The notes: generated by a model from the letters alone, not told the origin. DNA of 48,577 nt from Chloroflexota bacterium (GCA_018650185.1 JABIGL010000060.1:1-48577), one strand, 5' to 3'; positions 1 through 8,239 are shown, numbered from the stretch's first letter. Translations and numbers: made by a program.

Positions 1-456
1 GGATCGCCGCCGCCGTCGACACCCAGCAAGACCGGAACAACCACGGCCGAGTTGGCATTGATCACAAGCGACCTTGATCCCGACCCAGAGTTCTACGCGA
101 TCAGCTTCAACGAGGCTGTTTCTTCCGGCAAGCCGACCGTCGTCGTCTTTTCAACTCCGGCCTACTGCCAGTCAGCGACGTGCGGCCCACAGCTCGACGC
201 GGCGGCAGACGTGCGGGATCAGCATCCCGGGCTGGCTCACTTCATTCACGTCGAACTCTTCGACAATCCGGCCGAGATGCGTGCCGATGGCGATGCTTCG
301 CTGGGGATTGAATCCCCTGTTGTTGAGCCGTGGGGACTTCCGTCAGAGCCATGGACCTTCGTTATAGATCGAGAAGGACTTGTGTCAGCCAGGTTCGAGG
401 CCTTTACCACCGCCGACGAGATCGAAGCGGCGGTTCTGATAGCTGCCGGGTCCTAA
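1..456 (+). CDS. Thioredoxin-fold protein, 5'-truncated by window start
   Basis: The frame is open from base 1, so the N-terminus lies outside the window; a TTG at 52 is possible but probably internal. The visible 151 residues begin with a Ser/Pro/Thr-rich stretch, like the tether of an exported or lipid-anchored protein. A thioredoxin-like core follows, with a beta strand VVVFSTPAYC, a C-x4-C pair (CQSATC), a cis-Pro-like segment SEPWTFVIDREG and a final helix. This resembles the TlpA/peroxiredoxin-like 'thioredoxin domain-containing' proteins found outside the membrane in Chloroflexota and Actinobacteria. A thiol-disulfide or metallochaperone role is inferred; the classical C-x2-C is not present. 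It converges on the nos operon, so any link to copper-site assembly is only a neighbourhood argument. Confidence 0.75.
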   Translation, partial: GSPPPSTPSKTGTTTAELALITSDLDPDPEFYAISFNEAVSSGKPTVVVFSTPAYCQSATCGPQLDAAADVRDQHPGLAHFIHVELFDNPAEMRADGDASLGIESPVVEPWGLPSEPWTFVIDREGLVSARFEAFTTADEIEAAVLIAAGS

Positions 457-472
457 ATCACCCCGAACGCGT

Positions 473-503
473 AAAGCCCCTCGCCATATGACGAGGGGCT
501 TTC
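473..503. terminator. Bidirectional intrinsic terminator
   Basis: An AAAGCCCCTCG arm and a CGAGGGGCTTT arm form a GC-rich hairpin with A-rich and T-rich flanks on either side. It lies between two converging genes, so it can end both the thioredoxin-like gene on plus and the nos operon on minus. Confidence 0.85.
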
Positions 504-521
504 TTTATGCCTACGCTCTGG

Positions 522-962
522 CTAGAGCGAGTCGATGTAGGCCACGATTGCCAGCAGATCGTCGTCCGAAAGAGACGGGTTGCCACCCTTGGGAGGCATG
601 GCTATGCCGGTCGTGTTGCCTTCGTCACTTGGTCCCCGTCCGACCTTGATGAAGTCCACCAGTTCGGCGTCGCTCAAACCATCCATGAATGCGCTCTCTA
701 CGAGATCCTTGCCAAGACCGGGCACACCCCGTCCATCAAGTCCGTGGCATGCAGAGCAAGAGCCGTACTTGGTCTTGCCCGTTGCGATCAGTTCTGCAGG
801 ATCGGGCCCGGCGTCCACCGTCGGCGCGGGTGCGGTCGTAGCGGTTGGTGCAGGTGCGGATGTTGCGGCCGGACTGTCCGACCCGCCGTCATCGCCACCG
901 CCACACGCGACGACGAACATTACGCCGACGATGAGAGAGGCCAGGAGAGTAAATTTTTTCAT
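522..962 (-). CDS. Class I cytochrome c lipoprotein of the nos cluster
   Basis: The product has 146 residues. A lipoprotein signal ends in FVVAC (lipidation Cys20), followed by a 35-residue Ala/Pro/Thr-rich tether and a small monohaem cytochrome c domain. The haem motif CSACH covers residues 69-73 and the likely axial Met is in AMPP near residue 122. It is the last gene of the nos operon, 61 bp downstream of nosL on the same strand. Cytochromes in this position are common in clade II nos clusters, where a route independent of NosR is expected. The inferred role is electron delivery to the CuA site of NosZ on the outer face of the membrane. The long flexible tether suits a membrane-anchored donor reaching a membrane-anchored acceptor. 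Confidence 0.9.
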   Translation of the reverse strand: MKKFTLLASLIVGVMFVVACGGGDDGGSDSPAATSAPAPTATTAPAPTVDAGPDPAELIATGKTKYGSCSACHGLDGRGVPGLGKDLVESAFMDGLSDAELVDFIKVGRGPSDEGNTTGIAMPPKGGNPSLSDDDLLAIVAYIDSL

Positions 963-1023
963 GTGTATTGGTCTTTCTACAGGTATAAGGGCAACTGTCG
1001 GTTGCAGTCGATATAGGGTCTGG

Positions 1024-1539
1024 TTACTGGTTTATCTCTATAGCGTGCCTTCCGTCGTCATCGTGAGCAAGGTGTACTTCCCCGTATTCGAAGGCCGTCA
1101 CCATGCCATCCCAACTCCGTATTTCATCCTCATGGGATTCCTCCAGGAGGCCCGCAAAGGCCCGCGCACTGGCCACGTTCGTAAACGCCACAATCCCGTG
1201 TCCCATCGGCGTTAGAACCTCCTCCGCCGCTAACAAGATCGCATCCTCTGAACGAATCCACTCCGCTGTATCGAAGTCGTGAAGCCAGAAGACCTTGACG
1301 TCTTCATACCGATTAATGTGGTGCTGAATCATGTCTCCGGCGTCATCAAACTTGCGCACTTCGCCATCGCTAGTGACGTAAGCGGCCGCAAACCGGGCTT
1401 CCGAGATGATCATCCCGCATTCGTGGCAAATCTCCTCGCCGTAAGCAATCTCCGGTGGAGCGTCGAAATCGACGGTGCTCGAGCAAGCGACCGCGCCCAG
1501 TAGGAGTAAGGCGACAACCGCGGTCGCCAGTCTCGCCAT
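1024..1539 (-). CDS. nosL: Copper chaperone lipoprotein NosL
   Basis: The product has 171 residues. The frame stays open upstream inside nosY, but the true start is the ATG at 1539. From there the protein opens with a lipoprotein signal (GAVAC, lipidation Cys19), and the start overlaps the nosY stop by one base in a TGATG junction that implies translational coupling. The hallmark motif CHECGMII (Cys38, Cys41, Met43) matches the Cu(I)-binding motif of NosL. The rest follows the NosL pattern of alpha-beta repeats, with FDDAGDM near the middle and MGHGIVAF in the second half. NosL passes copper to NosZ, probably through NosD. It is an extracytoplasmic membrane-anchored protein. Confidence 0.93.
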   Translation of the reverse strand: MARLATAVVALLLLGAVACSSTVDFDAPPEIAYGEEICHECGMIISEARFAAAYVTSDGEVRKFDDAGDMIQHHINRYEDVKVFWLHDFDTAEWIRSEDAILLAAEEVLTPMGHGIVAFTNVASARAFAGLLEESHEDEIRSWDGMVTAFEYGEVHLAHDDDGRHAIEINQ

Positions 1540-2423
1540 CAGAGTCCTCCCTTGCGTCGGAAGATGAAGTAACCGATCACGAACGGCACCACCGTCCATG
1601 CCGCAAGTACCGCTATCAACAGCGGCAGCAGGCCATCTCCATATTTCCGCACCGCGTAAATCCCGGCCGGGCCAAGAACTTCGAGATCGCCCCGCATTGA
1701 TAGAACGGCGGCCATCTTGAACACCTGCAGTGGGTTCAAAAGAGACAGCGTGAACAGCGTGTTGATCTCGATGTCCAGCACAACGGCTGTTCCCATCAGG
1801 CCGAGATCGCTTATGAAGGCGAGTCCGAGCCACGCAAACAGTGCTATCCCGATGGCCGTCGCGCCTTTTCGTGATCCGGCGGAGATCAGGAACCCGATAC
1901 TCAGGGTGGCGAGCCCCAGAAGGAGTGTCAGTCCGACCAACTCCAGGTAGTCCCCGCCGCTCGCAGAACTGCCCCGCCATGCGATGACAACCCCGCTAAG
2001 CCCAAAACCGAACGCTAGCGCCGCCGCAAGTGTCAAACCAAGCCCGATGAACTTGCCGATCATCACCTCGGCGATTGTGACCGGCTGCGCGAGCAGGTAG
2101 GCAAGTGAGCCGCGTTCACGCTCACCGGCAAGCGCCATAGCGCCAAGTGTCAGCCCCATCAACGGGACTATGAGCAATACCAGGTTAATGAGGGCGGCGG
2201 CGGTCCGACTGAACCCGGCGAGACCGTAGCCTCCAAGACCAGACATGGCCGTCCACGAGAGCGCCAGCGCCAGACCGGCAAATGCGAAGGCGTAGAGCGC
2301 GAGCCAGCGGTTGCGTATGGCGTCACGTAGTTCTTTGAAAACGAGGGTCGCGATGGTCCCAAACTGGACACCCTCAAACTTGAAGAAGCCGGCCGTCTTG
2401 ACGCGCAGGGTCGTACTAGTCAT
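1539..2423 (-). CDS. nosY: NosY, ABC-2 type membrane permease for NosZ maturation
   Basis: This 294-residue protein has about six hydrophobic helices and no soluble catalytic domain. Early signatures are ATLVFKELRDAIRNRW and, after the second helix, ERERGSLAYLLAQPVT, which is the coupling-helix region of ABC-2/NosY permeases. It is encoded directly after the nosD-nosF fusion with an 8-bp overlap (2416-2423). In the NosDFY complex NosY spans the membrane, binds the NosF ATPase inside and the NosD helix outside, and transmits ATP-driven motion that allows copper loading of NosZ. With nosD and nosF fused here, a DF2Y2-like assembly would contain one tethered NosD per NosF. Confidence 0.92.
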   Translation of the reverse strand: MTSTTLRVKTAGFFKFEGVQFGTIATLVFKELRDAIRNRWLALYAFAFAGLALALSWTAMSGLGGYGLAGFSRTAAALINLVLLIVPLMGLTLGAMALAGERERGSLAYLLAQPVTIAEVMIGKFIGLGLTLAAALAFGFGLSGVVIAWRGSSASGGDYLELVGLTLLLGLATLSIGFLISAGSRKGATAIGIALFAWLGLAFISDLGLMGTAVVLDIEINTLFTLSLLNPLQVFKMAAVLSMRGDLEVLGPAGIYAVRKYGDGLLPLLIAVLAAWTVVPFVIGYFIFRRKGGL

Positions 2424-4791
2424 CGGACCACTCCTCTCCGCCTTCCAGTTCGAAGTCGGAGACCTCTATTCCAGCTCTAACCAGGGCTTCTATCGGTCGG
2501 CCTTTTTCGGGTGACTCCAACCGAACCCGAACCCCGTGACCGTTTCGTGAAGCGTCAAATCCGCTATCTGTAAGCAGGTCTGTGGCCTCTTGAATGAATT
2601 CCTGGTCAAGGACGATTCGGAGCGTGGGTTGCAACCCCATGCGCTCGGCGAACTGATCCGGGGATTCATCCGCGGCCAGCTTCCCGTTCTCAAGCACAAG
2701 CACCCGGTCCGCCAACCGGACCACTTCACCCGGGCGATGGGATGCGAATATCAGGGTCTTTCCGGACTGCCTGAGTTCGTCCAGAACGACGATGAACTCT
2801 CTTCTTGCTGCCGCATCTAGATTGGCTGTTGGCTCGTCCAACAGCAGTACCGGCGGATCACCGACCAGCGCTACGGCCAGGGCAAGCCGTTGTCGCAAGC
2901 CCCCGGAGAGCTGTCGGACCTGCTTTTTGATGTGGCTGGACAGCTCAAGTCGCTCCAGCATCTCGCGACCGCCGCTGTCAGATACGCCCCTGAGTCGGGC
3001 GTACAGCCGTATCGTCTCGTCCACGCTAAGGTCGTCGTGGAACGATATCTCCTGTGGCACGAGTCCGATGTTCCGACGCGCAGCCTTGCCCTGCCGTTTC
3101 ACGTCGTACCCGGCGATCCGGGCGACGCCCTTATAGGCGGTTAACCCCAGCAGGCAGCGTAGAGCCGTCGTCTTGCCCGCGCCGTTGGAGCCCCAGAAAG
3201 CGACCGATTGGCCGGGTTGGATTACAAAGCTCAGATCGTTAACGGCGGCGTGTTTGCCGTACCAGCGTGACAGCCCTTCGACCTCTATAGCTGGTATCTC
3301 AATCGGGTCTGATGGGCCAGTTTCTGGCGGCGTCCTGAATGAAGGGTCACCGGCGCGACTAGAGCCTGGGTCGGATGCACCGCCGAATCCCGTGAGTCTT
3401 CGGCTAAAGAACAGCCCCCCGCCGATTGCAAGCAGTGATCCGGCAGCCAGGGCAAGCCCGGTGCGGGATCGACCGCCTTCCAAACGGGGTAGTTGTGTGA
3501 GTGGAATGGTATTCATCATGGGCGCCTCGTCGGTGAGTTTCGGTTTCGGCCGGATGAAAGGAACGGCGCGTGCGGCGAAATCGATCGCCTGGGTTGATGG
3601 GCTGTGGATGAAGAGCCGGAACTCCGGACGCTCTTCGGTCAGGTTCTCGAACAACCGCTGAGCGTTGTAAGGCAGATCGCCGATACCGTCGCCATCGGAG
3701 TCGTACCCCGCGTAGTCGCTCCAGTAGTTGCCCCTGCCGTCCGGTGCCCAGTAGTTGCCGACCAGCTTTCCGCCGCCGTTGATCGTGACCTGCTCCTGGT
3801 TGTCCATGAAGCTGTTTCCGGAATACTCGTTGCGCTTCACTGACGGCATGAGCCGCACGCCGATGTCATTTACGGCGAATACGTTTTCTTTAAATATGAG
3901 GCGCGAATCGATCTCACGCGGCGAGTTGTCGATCGACGCCCCTACCCGGTTGTCCGCAAACAGGTTTCCGGTGACAACGGCGTCATCCAGGTCCTTCATG
4001 CCGATTCCGTATCCACTTGGGCCCCGGTTCGATTCAACGACGTTGTTGCGCATCTCCAGTCGGCGGCTGTACATGAAGAACGCACCGACCGAGTTGCCTG
4101 ACAGGATGTTGTCCTCGACTACCGCATCGTCGTCGTACATGAAGTGCAGACCGTAACGACCGTCCGTGATCTGGTTGCCGCGAATCTGGAGCCGTTCGGA
4201 GTACCAGAGCACCACGTCACGGGCGTTCTCCACGATGTTGTTTTCGACCTTCGTGTCATGGCTGAACCAGATGCGTATGGCGTCCCCACGACGTGCAACG
4301 TCAAGGTCCTTACCGCGGACGTAGTTGTCGCTGACCACCGAGTCTTTGGCTTCGCGCAGGTAAATTCCGAACAGCGCGTCTTCAATGCGGTTGCCCAGGA
4401 CAAAAGTTCGTGGCGCTTCAACCTCGATACCCGCATCTTCGTTCACGAGCAGGGTTCCGCTCCCACGGATCTCAAACCCGGAGATCGTAACGTCCGGTGC
4501 CTGAATAGAGAGGACCGTGCCTTCGCCGCCACCATCGATCACGGGCCAGTCGATGCCGATCAACGACACACTGGTGTTCACAACCAGGCCACCGTCGTGA
4601 CGCCCACCCTCCACGGTGATCGTGTCACCGTCCGAAGCTGCGTCCAGCGCAGCCTCGAGTGTTGGATAGGTCCCACCATGACCGGTAATTGTTCCGGCGT
4701 CGGTCTCCGAACCTGCCTGTACGGCAAGGGACGAAACCAGGAGCAACAGGAGGGCGGTGAGCGCAGCAGCCATGCGCATTCGCCGGATCAA
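2416..4791 (-). CDS. nosDF: NosD-NosF fusion: beta-helix accessory protein joined to ABC ATPase
   Basis: One uninterrupted frame of 791 codons covers two proteins that are normally separate. Residues 1-26 are a signal peptide or anchor. Residues about 35-400 are a right-handed beta-helix (CASH/NosD) built from imperfect repeats of the type GNxxxDxxxGIYL, with the NosD signature GNYWSDYAGYDSDGDGIGD at 354-372. Residues 444-462 are a single hydrophobic helix followed by Arg-Arg. Residues about 500-791 are NosF: Walker A GSNGAGKTT (534-542), Q-loop Gln580, signature LSGGLRQR (628-635), Walker B VLLLDEP (648-654) and switch His685. The topology therefore fits beta-helix outside, one crossing, ATPase inside. 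The start overlaps the upstream gene by 4 bp and the end overlaps nosY by 8 bp. Confidence 0.9.
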   Translation of the reverse strand: MIRRMRMAAALTALLLLLVSSLAVQAGSETDAGTITGHGGTYPTLEAALDAASDGDTITVEGGRHDGGLVVNTSVSLIGIDWPVIDGGGEGTVLSIQAPDVTISGFEIRGSGTLLVNEDAGIEVEAPRTFVLGNRIEDALFGIYLREAKDSVVSDNYVRGKDLDVARRGDAIRIWFSHDTKVENNIVENARDVVLWYSERLQIRGNQITDGRYGLHFMYDDDAVVEDNILSGNSVGAFFMYSRRLEMRNNVVESNRGPSGYGIGMKDLDDAVVTGNLFADNRVGASIDNSPREIDSRLIFKENVFAVNDIGVRLMPSVKRNEYSGNSFMDNQEQVTINGGGKLVGNYWAPDGRGNYWSDYAGYDSDGDGIGDLPYNAQRLFENLTEERPEFRLFIHSPSTQAIDFAARAVPFIRPKPKLTDEAPMMNTIPLTQLPRLEGGRSRTGLALAAGSLLAIGGGLFFSRRLTGFGGASDPGSSRAGDPSFRTPPETGPSDPIEIPAIEVEGLSRWYGKHAAVNDLSFVIQPGQSVAFWGSNGAGKTTALRCLLGLTAYKGVARIAGYDVKRQGKAARRNIGLVPQEISFHDDLSVDETIRLYARLRGVSDSGGREMLERLELSSHIKKQVRQLSGGLRQRLALAVALVGDPPVLLLDEPTANLDAAARREFIVVLDELRQSGKTLIFASHRPGEVVRLADRVLVLENGKLAADESPDQFAERMGLQPTLRIVLDQEFIQEATDLLTDSGFDASRNGHGVRVRLESPEKGRPIEALVRAGIEVSDFELEGGEEWSDD

Positions 4792-5495
4792 CCGTCGGCC
4801 CCCGCTGATGCGGACGCCGTTTCGGCGTGCTTTTTAGCTTCTTCCAGGAGGGGTTTGTAGGCGCGTCTGTGCAGCACCAACCCGACGATCACGAGCACAG
4901 ATGCGACGAACGCCAGGTACAGGCCGTTCTCCCATATTGCGTTTGTTTCGAATTGGGCTATCTCGCCGCGCCCGATGAGAGGCGGCGTAAATGGCTCAAT
5001 AATGTTGGACAGCGGCGCGAGCGGATCCAGGTCATGCCCAAATTTCCGCATCCAGAACCATAGATCCGCCAGGAATATCACCGGGTACAGGATTGCCGGC
5101 CATGACAGCACCAGTGCGCAGGGATTGTGGACAAATACGCTGGAGATCACGAGTCCGGCCACCACAACGATGGCCAGGAAGCTCATAGAGCGTTCTAGCT
5201 CTCCGGCGTCGCTGATGGGCCGCATACCGATGTAGTGGTTGAGGCCGTCAACCTCCCCGATATCGCCCTCAAGGTGGTCGACGTACACCGTCAACTCCAA
5301 CCCCTTCGGATATTGCGGCGCTTCAAGGTCCATGCGCCAGTACGGCATGAACGTCGAGATCAGCAGTAGTAGTGCCGCCACGCCCAGTAGGGCTGTCGGA
5401 AGAAGAAAGCGTACCGGGTTCTTAAACAGAACTTCCCGCGGGATATGCGGGCCAAATACTTTTACTTTTAATCGGTCAATCCGGTCACGGGTCAT
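4788..5495 (-). CDS. Nos-cluster four-helix membrane protein (NosB-like)
   Basis: The product has 235 residues with hydrophobic helices at about 31-50, 105-122, 127-148 and 191-210 and an Ala/Lys-rich C-terminal tail. Between helices 1 and 2 lies an exposed segment with APQYPKGL (59-66) and GLNHYIGM (84-91). I recall this pattern from the conserved membrane protein that follows nosZ in many clade II clusters and is sometimes called NosB. Its biochemical role is not settled; support of electron transfer or NosZ maturation at the membrane is the usual suggestion. It lies between nosZ and nosDF and overlaps nosDF by 4 bp (ATGA), so it is clearly part of the operon. Confidence 0.8.
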   Translation of the reverse strand: MTRDRIDRLKVKVFGPHIPREVLFKNPVRFLLPTALLGVAALLLLISTFMPYWRMDLEAPQYPKGLELTVYVDHLEGDIGEVDGLNHYIGMRPISDAGELERSMSFLAIVVVAGLVISSVFVHNPCALVLSWPAILYPVIFLADLWFWMRKFGHDLDPLAPLSNIIEPFTPPLIGRGEIAQFETNAIWENGLYLAFVASVLVIVGLVLHRRAYKPLLEEAKKHAETASASAGADG

Positions 5496-5532
5496 ATAGC
5501 AAAACCTCCCTACGTCGGACAGGGGTAGGCCA

Positions 5533-5565
5533 CCCCGGGAGGACGTTGTTCACGCCCTCCCGGGG
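5533..5565 (-). promoter_or_regulatory. Strong intercistronic hairpin downstream of nosZ
   Basis: A perfect 10-bp stem (CCCCGGGAGG with CCTCCCGGGG) and a 13-nt loop lie in the 116-bp gap between nosZ and the next operon gene. No U-run follows on the minus strand. It therefore looks like an RNA-stability or processing element, or a leaky attenuator that raises nosZ mRNA over the accessory genes, rather than a full terminator. Confidence 0.55.
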
Positions 5566-5611
5566 ACCATGCTCACCGGGAGGAGTTCTCGGCGAGTTAA
5601 CTACCGGGTTT

Positions 5612-7669
5612 TCACGGCTCCACCAGGAAGTAACCGGCCATTTCTAAGTGCAGGGCGGAGCAGAACTCCGTGCAGTAGAAGGCGAATACTCCTGATTCAT
5701 CCGCTTCGAACTCGAACGTTTGCGTCTCACCCGGTTCCAGGCTCAGGTTGATGTTCTGGCCAGGGAGGGCGAAACCGTGCGTAGCGTCGAACGCACGCTC
5801 GATGTTCGTGATCGTCCAGGTGACGTGGTCACCCTTTTTCACGTTCACGCGTTCCGGCGTGAAGTGGCTACGTACGGCGGTGGTCTTTACCGTGACGTTG
5901 TTACCGTCCCGGGTCACACCCTCTTCGCCGACAGCAACACTGTTGGGGTCAACCGACTGCGTTGCCGGGTTCCAGCCGACCTCCGGATAGACCTCCCAGG
6001 CGTTGATCTTGTCCGCCTTGATGATCTGCGCGTAGTGCGGCTCACCGATTCCGACAGGTGAATCGTAGAGCAACTGCATCTCGGTGCCGGGTTGCTCGAT
6101 GTCGATCAACTGCAGGTTCTGCGGAAGCAGAGGTCCGGTGACCGCAAACCGGTCAAGGGCCCACTTGTTCAGCGAAACCAGGTAGTTGCCGTCAGGGCTT
6201 ACCGTGTCACCCTCAGCGGCGGCGATGTGTCCGACGTTGTAGTGAACCGGGATGGCCTCAACGAGTGACCAGCCAGGGTCGCTGTTCAGGGATTCGTACG
6301 GACCACCCAGTGACCACCGGGCGACCGTGCTGTCCAGGAACAGGCTTGTGTATGCGTAGCCTTTGTTGTCGAACTGCGTGTGCAGCGGCCCGAGGCCAAC
6401 CTCGACCTGTACCTCAACGACGTCGTCAAACGCCAAGATCGGCAGACCGTAGTCGTCCGTTGTTTCGGTACCAGCCGCGATCGCAGCCTTGATCTTCTCG
6501 ACCGAGTAGATGGTCACGTGCGGGTCCAGTTTTCCAGACACCACAACGTACTCACCACCCGGGGTCACGTCCGCACCGTGTGGGGACTTGGGCTCAGGCG
6601 TCAAGTGGAGGATGCCCTCCGCAGCCGCCGTCTCAATGCTGATCAACGGGAAATCGTTGAGCACTGAGTACTTGCCGGCATCGTATGCGGCGATGGCTTT
6701 GTCCAGGTCAAAAATATGGAGGAAGTCCATATCTCCGGCTGAAGCTCCAGCCTCAAACGGCGGGTTGCCGTCTTCGATACCACCCGTGGCCCGTTCAGCG
6801 TTGAACGATCCACAGAAGACCAGACCTTCACTGACAAGTTTTCCTGAGTCACACAGGTCCTGCCAGTAAGGCGGAGTCTCCACAGCAAAGGACTGATCTT
6901 CCAGGATGCGGCCGGATGCCCGGTCAAACTTCCAGAAGGTCGTCACGCTGCGGTACTTTTCGTTGTACTCCTCGATCGGAGCGTATCCACCCGCCAGTGG
7001 CGCAGCGAACTGTCCACCCTCGATCACCCACTCTGTATCGGGCGTTACGAAGGTTGCGCCGTGGTTGCTCAGTGAGAGCGGGTTCTTGACGATCTGCTTC
7101 GTCTCGAAGTCTCGAAGGTCGATAACGGCAACACGGCCGTTAGCCTTCTCGTTTACGAATACGAACTGACCGTCGTAGTCCCCGGCGGTTTCGCTAAGGG
7201 ACGGGTGGTGTACGTCACCCCACCGGATGTCTTTGCCGCTGTCCAGGTTTCCGCCGTCAAGGATCGCTTCCGTTTCGGAAGATCCAACGGCCCAACCCTG
7301 CCACGGCTCCGGGGTGAACACACCGATGACCTTAAGTAGCCGCATTGAGGGAATTCCGTACACCAGTAACTGGCCGGAATGTCCACCCGATGCGAACAAC
7401 ATATATTCATCGTGTTCGCCCGTAGGTACGTAGGTCTTCAAGGCGGCGGTAATGTTGTCCGTCGTCAGACCACGTTCGGCGGCGATTTCTAGCGCCGAGG
7501 CCGGAAGTTGTCCTTCCGATCCTGAGGGCGCCGAGGTCGCCGTCGGCTCTTCGTCGGCGTCGCTGCTACATGCGACGGCGCCGATCATGGCGAAGGCCGT
7601 CAGAGCAGCTATCGCCAGTACAAGCCGGGACCAGGTCCCGCTTGAGCGCCGATTCCTCTTATGCCTCAT
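5612..7669 (-). CDS. nosZ: Nitrous oxide reductase, clade II, lipoprotein form
   Basis: The product has 685 residues and reduces N2O to N2 outside the cytoplasmic membrane. The N-terminus is a Sec-type lipoprotein signal with GAVAC (Cys34) and no convincing twin-arginine motif, as in clade II enzymes; a Thr/Ser/Pro-rich linker follows. A seven-bladed propeller supplies the CuZ ligands: His154 and His155 (DVHHP), His203 (SNHG), His364 (SPHG), His430 (PLHTQFD), His481 (VGHI) and His545 (GEPHY). The C-terminal cupredoxin domain has all CuA ligands: His631, Cys666 and Cys670 (CTEFC), His674 and Met677. It is the first gene of the operon. A good ribosome site (AGGGAG, 9 nt before the ATG) supports the start. 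Confidence 0.97.
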   Translation of the reverse strand: MRHKRNRRSSGTWSRLVLAIAALTAFAMIGAVACSSDADEEPTATSAPSGSEGQLPASALEIAAERGLTTDNITAALKTYVPTGEHDEYMLFASGGHSGQLLVYGIPSMRLLKVIGVFTPEPWQGWAVGSSETEAILDGGNLDSGKDIRWGDVHHPSLSETAGDYDGQFVFVNEKANGRVAVIDLRDFETKQIVKNPLSLSNHGATFVTPDTEWVIEGGQFAAPLAGGYAPIEEYNEKYRSVTTFWKFDRASGRILEDQSFAVETPPYWQDLCDSGKLVSEGLVFCGSFNAERATGGIEDGNPPFEAGASAGDMDFLHIFDLDKAIAAYDAGKYSVLNDFPLISIETAAAEGILHLTPEPKSPHGADVTPGGEYVVVSGKLDPHVTIYSVEKIKAAIAAGTETTDDYGLPILAFDDVVEVQVEVGLGPLHTQFDNKGYAYTSLFLDSTVARWSLGGPYESLNSDPGWSLVEAIPVHYNVGHIAAAEGDTVSPDGNYLVSLNKWALDRFAVTGPLLPQNLQLIDIEQPGTEMQLLYDSPVGIGEPHYAQIIKADKINAWEVYPEVGWNPATQSVDPNSVAVGEEGVTRDGNNVTVKTTAVRSHFTPERVNVKKGDHVTWTITNIERAFDATHGFALPGQNINLSLEPGETQTFEFEADESGVFAFYCTEFCSALHLEMAGYFLVEP

Positions 7670-7705
7670 ATTTTCTTGCTCCCTGTACTCGTCTAATGAG
7701 TCAGT

Positions 7706-7747
7706 CGTGCCAAGCGAAGCTAAATTTCGGCACGCGTAAACCGTGCC
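7706..7747 (-). promoter_or_regulatory. Mutually exclusive leader hairpins upstream of nosZ
   Basis: On plus, three 6-base segments occur in order: CGTGCC (7706-7711), GGCACG (7729-7734) and CGTGCC (7742-7747). In a nosZ transcript the middle segment can pair with either neighbour but not both. This gives two alternative stem-loops 37 to 78 nt before the start codon. A role in expression is inferred. Confidence 0.4.
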
Positions 7748-7776
7748 TACTACCTTCTGCGGGTCGATCAGACGCG

Positions 7777-7795
7777 GAGAAGTCAGAGACTTCTC
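7777..7795. promoter_or_regulatory. Inverted repeat GAGAAGTC / GACTTCTC upstream of nosZ
   Basis: Perfect 8-bp arms are separated by 3 bp, about 110 bp before the nosZ start. It could be a repressor or activator site, or a further leader hairpin; there is no clear match to a known regulator consensus. Confidence 0.4.
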
Positions 7796-7973
7796 TTAGT
7801 AGATCGAATTACTCCCGGCTTAAGGAAAATTGGGGCGATGGGAACCGACAACACCCGGACTATTTCCGCCGACCGAGATGATCCAGCGGGTCGCATCTGT
7901 GCCGACAACGGTCTCCCATCTGTTGGCCGCTATGTACTCGCTCGGATCACCTGATTAAGCGTTCCAAATCCAC

Positions 7974-7991
7974 GTGTGAATCTGTTCACAC
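7974..7991. promoter_or_regulatory. CRP/FNR-family type operator between nosZ and the secreted protein
   Basis: A perfect inverted repeat GTGTGAA-N4-TTCACAC contains TGTGA-N6-TCACA, the consensus bound by CRP and several CRP/FNR-superfamily regulators. It lies about 305 bp before nosZ and 250 bp before the divergent gene at 8240. CRP/FNR-family proteins are well-known regulators of denitrification genes. The rest of this 570-bp gene-less region (7670-8239) shows only the leader hairpins reported separately. Confidence 0.6.
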
Positions 7992-8239
7992 ACCCCTTGG
8001 ATATAGATATTAGGAACGGGAATTACGTCCGGGATGAACACGATGTGATGTTTCAGAGCGTGAATATGAGGTGGGCGTGAGGGCGACGATTTTCACCCGT
8101 ATGGTTTGACTACCAGCCGGACCGGGTTCATCATCCCCAACGGGGGAGAGACACTTATCTGACTGCCGACCTGGCGCGATAAGCGCAGGTTGCACGGGCA
8201 GGTAATATTCCGGGCGCATAAATACCACGGAGGTGGACG

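Noticed and set aside
1540-1980. In-frame N-terminal extension of nosL giving 318 codons
   Set aside because: It lies wholly inside nosY in another frame, is rich in Arg/Gly/His as antisense or off-frame GC-rich sequence usually is, and the lipoprotein start at 1539 fits the family exactly.
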